Shown piece after piece: positions 57,389 to 64,000 of a stretch of 64,000 nt of DNA. Source of the DNA: Macrothele yani (Eukaryota > Arthropoda > Arachnida > Araneae > Macrothelidae); the NCBI GenBank assembly GCA_039090855.1, contig CM076991.1, forward strand, positions 102,622,021-102,686,020. The letters run 5' to 3'. The notes under the pieces are model-generated. The model had not been told where the DNA came from. It saw nothing but the letters and a program-made list of their open reading frames with translations, and did not search any database. Each line of letters begins with the position of its first letter. The stretch's first letter is position 1. The position numbers and the translations under genes are program-made.

Positions 57389-57697
57389 ACTTTTCACAGA
57401 CGAATCCCGTTTCGTTCTTTATGCTGATACTCGACGAGGATACGCGTAGAGAAGGATCCAGCACACGAATGTAACCACACTATGTGCATATGTGCAGTCT
57501 GTCTACTCTTACCTTACCAATGTCAGTCAGTTCAGGTTTGGGGAGGAGTGTGTTTTAGTGGCCATTCTTCCTTTTATGTTAGTCGAGGCAAAATGAATAC
57601 CTCAGTGTACCGAAACGAGATCATTGTGCGCATTGTGACACTGTTTCATCCTGTGTTTGCGCATGCATTCTGTGTACTTGATGAACAGTCACCGTGC

Positions 57698-58712
57698 CTG
57701 GAGCTGAAAAACCATGGAATTGAATAGTTAGGAGCTGAAAATCATGGCATTGTATCGTTAGGAGCTGAAAAAACATGGAATTGAATCGTTAGGAGCTGAA
57801 AAATCATGGAATTGAATCGTTAGGAGCTGAAAATCATGGCATTGTATCGTTAGGAGCTGAAAAAACATGGAATTGAATCGTTAGGAGCTGAAAAACATGG
57901 AATTGAATCGTTAGGAGCTGAAAAATCATGGAATTGAATCGTTAGGAGCGGGAAAATCACGCTATTGAAAAATCATAATCGTTAGGAGCTGAAAAATCAT
58001 GGAATTGAATCGTTGGGAACTGAAATGCATGGCATTGTATCGTTAGGAGCTGAAAAAACATGGAATTGAATCGTTAGGAGCTGAAAAATCATGGCATTGT
58101 ATCGTTAGGAGCTGAAAAAACATGGAATTGAATCGTTAGGAGCTGAAAAATCATGGAATTGAATCGTTAGGAGCTGAAAAACATGGCATTGTATCGTTAG
58201 GAGCTGCAAAATCACGGGATTGAATCGTTAGGAGCTGAAAATCATGGCATTGTATCGTTAGGAGCTGAAAAAACATGGAATTGAATCGTTAGGAGCTGAA
58301 AAATCATGGAATTGAATCGTTAGGAGCTGAAAATCATGGCATTGTATATGTACTGAAAAAACATGGAATTGAATCGTTAGGAGCTGAAAAATCATGGAAT
58401 TGAATCGTTAGGAGCGGGAAAATCATGGAATTGAATCGTTAGGAGCTGAAAAATCATAATCGTTAGGAGCTGAAAAATCATGGAATTGAATCGTAATAGC
58501 TGAAAAATCATGGAATTGAATCGTTGGGAACTGAAAATCATGGCATTGTATCGTTAGGAGCTGAAAAAACATGGAATTGAATCGTTAGGAGCTGAAAAAT
58601 CATGGCATTGTATCGTTAGGAGCTGAAAAAACATGGACTTGAATCGTTAGGAGCTGAAAAATCATGGAATTGAATCGTTAAGAGCTGAAAAATCATGTAA
58701 TTGAATCGTTAC
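57698..58712 (+). repeat. 31-bp minisatellite derived from a transposase exon
   Basis: About 33 units of GGAGCTGAAAAATCATGGAA + TTGAATCGTTA. Two main variants occur, AATTGAATC and CATTGTATC, and are often ordered as a trimer of about 92 bp (for example 57727-57818, 57819-57910 and 58216-58307). The first unit reads in frame as ELKNHGIE, a segment of the host Tc1 transposase, which resumes after the array at PPKSPDLN. Confidence 0.95.
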
Positions 58713-59234
58713 AGCTGCCTCCGAAGTCTCCTGACCTTAATGCTATTGAAAACATTAAGGACGCTGTACAGCGGCTTTTGGATACCAACGTAGCGTTCCA
58801 TACCCCCGTACACTGACTGGCCTCCATAACGTTTTGCATATAATATGGGACCAGCTGCCCCAGACGCTCATCAATCATGTCATTGCAAGCATTCCTGGTA
58901 GGTTTGGAGAAGTTCTTCAACACACAGAGGTGGTGCTGTCGGGTACTGAAATCCAGAAGTATGGGCATTCTCCAAATTTATCATTCTGTCTATATTTCAG
59001 TGCTATTTTATTGTGTGCAGAAATTGCACAGCCATTTGTTTTTGTAAACGCACTCTTTATCGTTTGTGTCACGTAGCCTCACTGGTGTTATTTTAATGCA
59101 TGTTGCTTGAGTCAAATACGTACATATACTCTTCATTTCATGCAATTAAGCTAACTTTTTGTGACCAGTTTAAGGATAGAGGACCTTAATTGATATCTTC
59201 ATCAGAACGATTCTGTGGCATACGATTATTTATA

Positions 59235-60581
59235 TTGGGTGTGCGCAAAAGTTCTACCCGTTTTTGTAATAGCTGCAAATTGAGATCGGAGTAGTAACAT
59301 GACAGATGGCACTTCGATGCAGAATTTTCGGCTAATAAAAGTGTGGAGCAGTATAGTATATCGGTATAGCATGGAGCAGTAGAGCATATAGAGCAATAAA
59401 GCGTGGAGAGTAGAGCATATAGAGACACTAGGTTTGTCCGAGTAAGTCATTCGTAGTGGAAATCACTGACGGTGTAACATGGCTTGCGATAAGGAGCACG
59501 TTAGACATTATTTACTGTAAGAGTTCGATAAAGACAGTACTGTAGCCTCGGCTTGCCGCAACATCTGTCAAGTGCATGGGGAGGATGCAGTTGATGATAG
59601 CACATGTCGCCGTTGATTTCGGAAATTCCGGGACGGAGACAGAAGCTGTAAAGATGAACCACGTCCTGGACGTCCATCCATGGTTTCTGACGAGGATGTG
59701 GGCCAAGCCATAACAGATGACCCACATCCAAAAGTTCAGGAATTAGCGGAAACGCTGTCTGCACACATAAAAACAGTCGAAAGACGGATGCATGCGCCTG
59801 GGTTCAACACCAAGTTCGATAACTGAGTTCGGCACCAGCTTTCAGCAAAGCAACGGGAGGAGAAAATCCGTGCCTGTGTTTCCTTGCTTTCTCGTCACAG
59901 AAATGAACCGTTTTGGGGACGAACTGTAACGGGTGATGAGAAATGAGTACTGTACCGTGATGTTAAGCGTCGACGGACTGTGTGACAAGGTGCGGAGCCT
60001 GCTCCATCGACCTCAAAAGGAGAACTGCATCCCGAAAAGGTTTTGTTGAGTGTTTGGTGGGATGTCCAGGGAATAATCCACTGGGAGGTGTTGGCACCTA
60101 ACCGAACGATAAATGCTGACCTCTACTGCCAACAGTTGGACAGATTGCGAGAACAACTGACATTGAAGCTGCCAGCACTCGTCAATCGCAAAGGCGTGAT
60201 TCTTCATCATGATAACACCAGACCTCGTGCTGCTTTAATCACTCGATAAAAAATTACTGGACTTTGGTTTGGAAGTGTTACCTCACCCGGGGTATTCCCC
60301 TGACCTGGCACCTACGGATTACCACATTTTCCGATCGTTACAGAACGACTTCGTTCTCCAAACCTTCGGTAATGTGGACGATGTGAAAACGGCATTACAT
60401 GACATTTTGGACTCTAATACACGTGAGTTTCTCCAGCGTGGGATTCACCTACTCATAGACAGATGGCAAGAGGTCATACAGAATGATGGCAATTATGTGA
60501 AATCCTAGGTACGTTATTTGTTGTGCTCTCCTCCTTTCTTTGTAATCTACAAAAACGGGTAGAATTTATGCACATACCCAA
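59235..60581 (+). mobile_element. Mariner element, complete ends
   Basis: Ends TTGGGTGTGCGCAAAAGTTC and its complement to ATACCCAA, imperfect over about 30 bp (AGTTCTACCCGTTTTTGTA against TACAAAAACGGGTAGAATT), with TA outside (59233-59234 and 60582-60583). The length of 1347 bp is typical of mariners. Confidence 0.95.
59479..60508 (+). pseudogene. Mariner transposase (DD34D-type) pseudogene
   Basis: Start ATG 59479 (MACDKEHVRHYLL). It has GRPSMVSDEDVGQAI, VTGDEK (first Asp, followed by a stop where Trp is conserved), LLSVWWDVQGIIHWEVL, ILHHDNTRPRAA (second Asp) and YSPDLAPTDYHIFRSLQ (third Asp), ending QNDGNYVKS at 60508. Stops near 59519, 59617, 59824, 59945 and 59980, and one frameshift near 60250, disrupt it. 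All catalytic acids survive. Confidence 0.9.
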
Positions 60582-60583
60582 TA

Positions 60584-61453
60584 AATAGCAGTTCTGGATA
60601 ACGCAAGGAATGGGTGCTGAACATACATAAAATATGCGAATAGTTTAATTCATGAAAACTGAGATAGCAGCTTTAAGATTCTAAAACTATTTCAAATTTC
60701 TTTTAATATGAACATCACTGAATCACACGACTTCATTAAAAACACACAGCTTTCGATTTCGAAGGCCATATATATTCTTTTCTTTTATTATCTGAATTCA
60801 TTTTTGCTCAAAATCGTGACTTTTCTTCAATCTGACTAGGCATTTTCCTTCGTTTGTTTTTTCATCGATTTTTATTTTTTTCAGTTCTCTTCCAAGTTGA
60901 CTGCAGAAAAAACTCTCATGAATTCTTGATGCAAATGACAGCAGCCAACTTTTCCCCAGTAAATCATTTGTCTCTCAGTACACAACTCCATCGTCATCAA
61001 GACCTTTAAGCTGAGCTATGACAAATTGCTGCTTCTTGTTCTTTTATGCAAAATAAAACTACAGTAGTGTTTCTTCTGTTCTTCCATTTGTTCGTCGCAT
61101 TTTGTTTCAAAGAGCGAGCAACCTTTCTCCTGTTTTCCCATTTTTATTGACAATTCGAATTTGAAACACAGAACAGGTTATTTTTTTTTCTATTCGTTCC
61201 TGTTCCGCTATTTTTTCTCTGTTCGCATTTATACACAATGCAGCCTGTTCGGTACTGCTCCGCTTTTTAAATATACTCGCTGGGTGCATAATATTTTCCG
61301 TATTCTACTGCCCCAAATTCTTCCCTATTTCTCACTTCTTTCTGAACCACAATGCCATGGTCTTACAGTCCAAAGTGATCTGCATGATAGATATTATTAA
61401 CTACCTGTACAGTTGTGCATTCTGAAAATATCAGAGACGTTCGATGAATTATA
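60584..61453. other. Unassigned stretch
   Basis: AT-rich; no gene, repeat or transposon end recognised. Confidence 0.45.
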
Positions 61454-61455
61454 TA

Positions 61456-61826
61456 CACTGTAAAAATTTACCGTGAATAGTCAGTGTTTGACCCGGATTA
61501 AGACGGTTTACAGAGCGTAAGCACGCTACCTGGCGGTCAACCATAAATTTTCGGTAGATAATTTACATGTTCACGGTTTTTAAACCGTTTGAACTGTTAC
61601 CGTATTTTTTAACCTTAACAATCTGCCAACGTTCTTCTTAAAGTGGTTAAAAACCTGTTTTTTCACGTGCAATCAGTCGACTGGCAACACTTCTGTGGGC
61701 AGCACGTTTTTATTTCCCGGCCTTTAGATTGTTAATAAACATTACGGTATGGTACTGTAAAATTACAGTTTATTGACTGGCTGGCGGTGTATCTACCGTA
61801 ATTTGGACCTGCAATTTTTTACAGTG
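61456..61826. mobile_element. MITE of Tc1/mariner type
   Basis: Inverted ends CACTGTAAAAATT and AATTTTTTACAGTG with TA outside (61454-61455 and 61827-61828). The 371-bp interior has subterminal TACCGT(G/A)AAT-type motifs in both orientations and no ORF. Confidence 0.85.
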
Positions 61827-61828
61827 TA

Positions 61829-62151
61829 CCTGAAGTACCAGCGCCTTGTATTCTGAATTGTAACATCGTTTTTCGACGTGGTTTCCGGTAACTTCAATGC
61901 GTTTAATGGATACATGCATCGGCATTAACTGGATATTGCCCTGCCCTGCCCTGTCCGTTGATATGCAGTCAGAAGGAGCAAGCTTTTATTTTACTTATTC
62001 AAATATTGAAGCCAGCAAGAAGCTAGTACTTAGGCTCATAAAATACTCGTACATGAGGAGTTTAGGACTTCCTCTTTAGTTCTCGTATTCTTAACGTAAA
62101 TTTAGTTTATCCTCGAGTTTCTTTCTGAGCGCCACCGATTCCTCCTCAATA
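61829..62151. other. Unassigned stretch
   Basis: Nothing recognised. It ends at the TA target of the next element. Confidence 0.4.
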
Positions 62152-62153
62152 TA

Positions 62154-63395
62154 CACTATATTGACGAAAATCTCCGGACACCTAGAAGAAAAACACAACA
62201 TACCATTTATTGACATACATTAGTACGGTTTGGTCCACCTTTGGCCTTAATGCATGTACTGACCCTTCGAGACATGCTTTCGACAAGATTTTGGAGCACA
62301 GCAATAGGTATGCGCTTCCATTCAGTACATAATTCTGCCGCTAACTGTTGCTTAGTAGTAGGCCTTGGTTCCAAACTTCTTATGCGGAGCACTAATTCAT
62401 CCCATAGGTGCTCTATGGGAATAAGATCAGGGCTCTGTGCTGGCCAATCCACACATGAAACGGGATTATCGTCAAACCACGCCGTAACAGTCCTTCCTTT
62501 ATGCTTCGGTGCATTATCCCGCTGGTACCAACAAGGCTCGGTTCCATAGTATTGCCACAGGGTTGGTAGGGCATAATTGGCCAGAATATCGAGGTTGACG
62601 TGTTGGTTAACTAATTGGTCCACGATAGCCAATGGGCCGGGACCATACCACGAAAACCACCCCCACACGAAAACACTGCTAGCTCCAAACTCGACCGTAG
62701 GAACAGTATATTGAGGTAAATAGCGTTCTCCCGGCTGCCACAATACCCACACACGGCCATCAGACTGATGGATCGTGTATCTAGATTCACCAGTCCATAG
62801 GACAAGTTTTCATTGATTTACGGTATACGAATGTTCTTCACACCATGCTAAACGACCACTAGCATTCCGAGTGGAGATAAAAGGTTTATTAGCAGCCGCA
62901 CGACCACAGTAACACATGGAATGTAGTTATCTGCGAATGGTACGTGTACATACCAAGGTTCCAGCATTTTTACCCACCTGTATACTGAGTTTTTGTGCAG
63001 TACTCCGTTGATTAGCTGTAACGACTCTTCTGTTACTTTGACGTCCTCTATCACTGTTTTTTTTTTTTGGTCTGCCGGTACGTTTTGCTGCTTCAGGCAC
63101 GCCATGTGTCTTCCACTTATTCAGTAAACACAAAACAGTTGACTTGGATATGTTAAAACGCCTCTCGGTTTCTCTTATAGACAACCCACTAATATAACAC
63201 CCAACAATCTTTCCTTTCTCAAAGTCAGTTCTCTCCCGCCGCGACATTTTCACTCAACCTCACAGTGTGATATGATCGCGGTCAGATGCAGGCTTGTTTT
63301 TATTACGTTTGCAGCTTTACCGCGCATCTTAACAATGCAGTGGAACCGTTCATTTGCTTTTGAAGGTGTCGCCGGTGACTTTTGCCAATATAGTG
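62154..63395 (-). mobile_element. Tc1-like element, complete ends
   Basis: Ends CACTATATTGACGAAAATCT and complement to CCAATATAGTG, with TA on both sides (62152-62153 and 63396-63397). Length 1242 bp. The transposase is on the minus strand. Confidence 0.95.
62207..63247 (-). pseudogene. Tc1-like transposase pseudogene
   Basis: N-terminal part from ATG near 63247 (MSRRERTDFEKGKIVG) with SIRETERRFNISKSTV and KRTGRPKKK. A T-run at 63054-63070 likely slipped and broke the frame. The middle, in another frame, reads KLVLWTGESRYTIHQSDGRV, then VFVWGWFSWYGPGPL, CWYQRDNAPKHKGRT (second Asp) and SPDLIPIEHLWDEL (third acid Glu), ending SRRVSTCIKAKGG near 62240. The first catalytic Asp is Gly (WTGES). 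Confidence 0.9.
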
Positions 63396-63397
63396 TA

Positions 63398-63682
63398 TTT
63401 GAACTTAGCAGCACCTAACAATTGGTCAGGCATCGAGGCCGCGGGCCTCCCTGGAAGATTTGAAGTTACAACCTAGATTGCAGGAAAACTGAATATTTCA
63501 GTCGTATCATATAGACACTACCATTCCTGGGCATGTTGAGTTCTGACATATATTTTTTCACTTAATTCACATCATGGATATGAAACTGATTGGCAAGAAG
63601 AAGAAGAAAAAACAAGGAAGAAAGAAAAAAGTAAAAAAGGACGAAAACAATCACTGGAGGAAGCAGGAAATATTTTTATTTA
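63398..63682. other. Unassigned stretch
   Basis: AT-rich spacer between two Tc1-like elements. Confidence 0.4.
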
Positions 63683-63853
63683 CATTCATCGTCAAAAAAA
63701 TTGCCCCCAGAAACCCAGAAGGATGTAACCGACAAGAATGAAACTTGGTGGATAGGTTTGACATCGTGAGACTTGCAAACGATTCAAGTATCACACTAGA
63801 CCGCGCATGTGACGCGCCAACAAGGAGGGGTCGTAGCGCTGTGCCTGACCAGC

Positions 63854-63860
63854 TATATAA
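63854..63860 (+). promoter_or_regulatory. TATA box upstream of the Tc1 transposase
   Basis: TATATAA followed by GG lies 73 bp upstream of the ATG at 63933, a reasonable core promoter position for this element's transposase. Confidence 0.5.
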
Positions 63861-63932
63861 GGCCTTCCTCTTGCCTATGCTTGCCATTCTGACTCGTGCT
63901 GTTGTGTTTGTTGCATCCTTTGAACGTGAAGT

Positions 63933-64000
63933 ATGCCTCAGAGAAAAGTGCGGAAGCAATTCGAGCAGTTGGAGGAGTTCGAGAATGGCCGCATCGTCGG
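63933..64000 (+). CDS. Tc1-like transposase, N-terminus (partial)
   Basis: The frame from ATG 63933 reads MPQRKVRKQFEQLEEF then ENGRIVG. This matches the start of the DNA-binding helix-turn-helix region in Tc1 transposases (compare FDRGRIV in the copy at 55916). It is open to the window edge, so intactness cannot be judged. Confidence 0.7.
   Translation, partial: MPQRKVRKQFEQLEEFENGRIV

Larger units (their letters stand above)
57160..59100 (+). pseudogene. Tc1-like transposase relic split by a minisatellite
   Basis: The upstream part reads VQNHLHEYGLRARRPLRC and HRRQRCTWVREYM (57195-57315). After a 34-bp tandem, FTDESRFVLYADTRRGYA (57390-57450, first Asp) follows. The middle ends at CLELKNHGIE (57700-57726). 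The 3' part resumes at 58713 with PPKSPDLNAIENIKDAVQR (third acid Glu) and SLQAFLVGLEKF. The second Asp motif reads LDEQSP, so it is altered. No terminal repeats identified. Confidence 0.85.
63683..64000 (+). mobile_element. Tc1-like element, 5' part, cut by the window edge
   Basis: A TA at 63681-63682 precedes CATTCATCGTCAAAAAAATT, a plausible terminus. A long untranslated leader and the start of a transposase follow. The boundary is inferred because the other end is outside the window. Confidence 0.5.

Noticed and set aside
63651..63959. 102-codon minus-strand ORF
   Set aside because: It overlaps the leader and start of a Tc1 transposase on the plus strand and shows no domain.

Overview
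This is a stretch of metazoan nuclear DNA, AT-rich and packed with transposable elements. I found no host gene in it. The mix points to an arthropod and could fit a chelicerate: several Tc1-like elements, mariners with DD34D-type motifs, Penelope-like elements (PLEs) of two architectures, an RTE-type and a CR1/L2-like LINE, hAT elements and at least four tRNA-derived SINE families. The taxon is inference; no single-copy gene, rRNA or true tRNA is present to fix it.

Layout. 0-6 kb: an 84-bp minisatellite, a cassette of 146-bp repeats, a tRNA-SINE copy and a decayed ~57-bp array. 6-16 kb: a Tc1 element (6252-7441), a CR1/L2-like LINE remnant on the minus strand that carries a perfect fold-back SINE (10050-10316), several short arrays and an RTE 3' end. 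16-25 kb: a non-autonomous hAT, then a 4.3-kb PLE (18245-22535) with GIY-YIG upstream of RT (the permuted, Naiad-type order) between 190-bp inverted arms, then SINEs and a hAT transposase fragment. 25-32 kb: a second 146-bp-repeat cassette (27582-30047) that has absorbed a TTAA-flanked palindromic MITE and two SINEs; then a Tc1 copy whose transposase segment became a 98-bp satellite. 32-43 kb: SINEs, PLE palindromes, a second fold-back SINE, 32-bp and 121-bp arrays, a Tc1 relic and a canonical PLE relic. 43-49 kb: a nested stack (hAT and SINE inside a TA-flanked mariner-like element, next to a mariner relic broken by a SINE) followed by a 5'-truncated RTE LINE. 50-51 kb: a 1-kb polypurine tract. 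52.9-55.6 kb: a PLE with long inverted arms, one split by a Tc1 element. 55.7-60.6 kb: another Tc1 element, a Tc1 relic whose catalytic region became a 31-bp satellite with higher-order structure, and a 1.35-kb mariner. 61-64 kb: a small MITE, a Tc1 element on the minus strand and the start of another Tc1 transposase.

The genes do not form a pathway. Every recognised coding region is transposase, reverse transcriptase or GIY-YIG nuclease, and nearly all are broken by stops or frameshifts. The Tc1 transposase at 63933 is open to the window edge. The main points of interest are the two fold-back SINEs with single outer target duplications, the two satellites born inside Tc1 transposase genes, the permuted PLE, and the inverted-terminal 146-bp-repeat cassettes.
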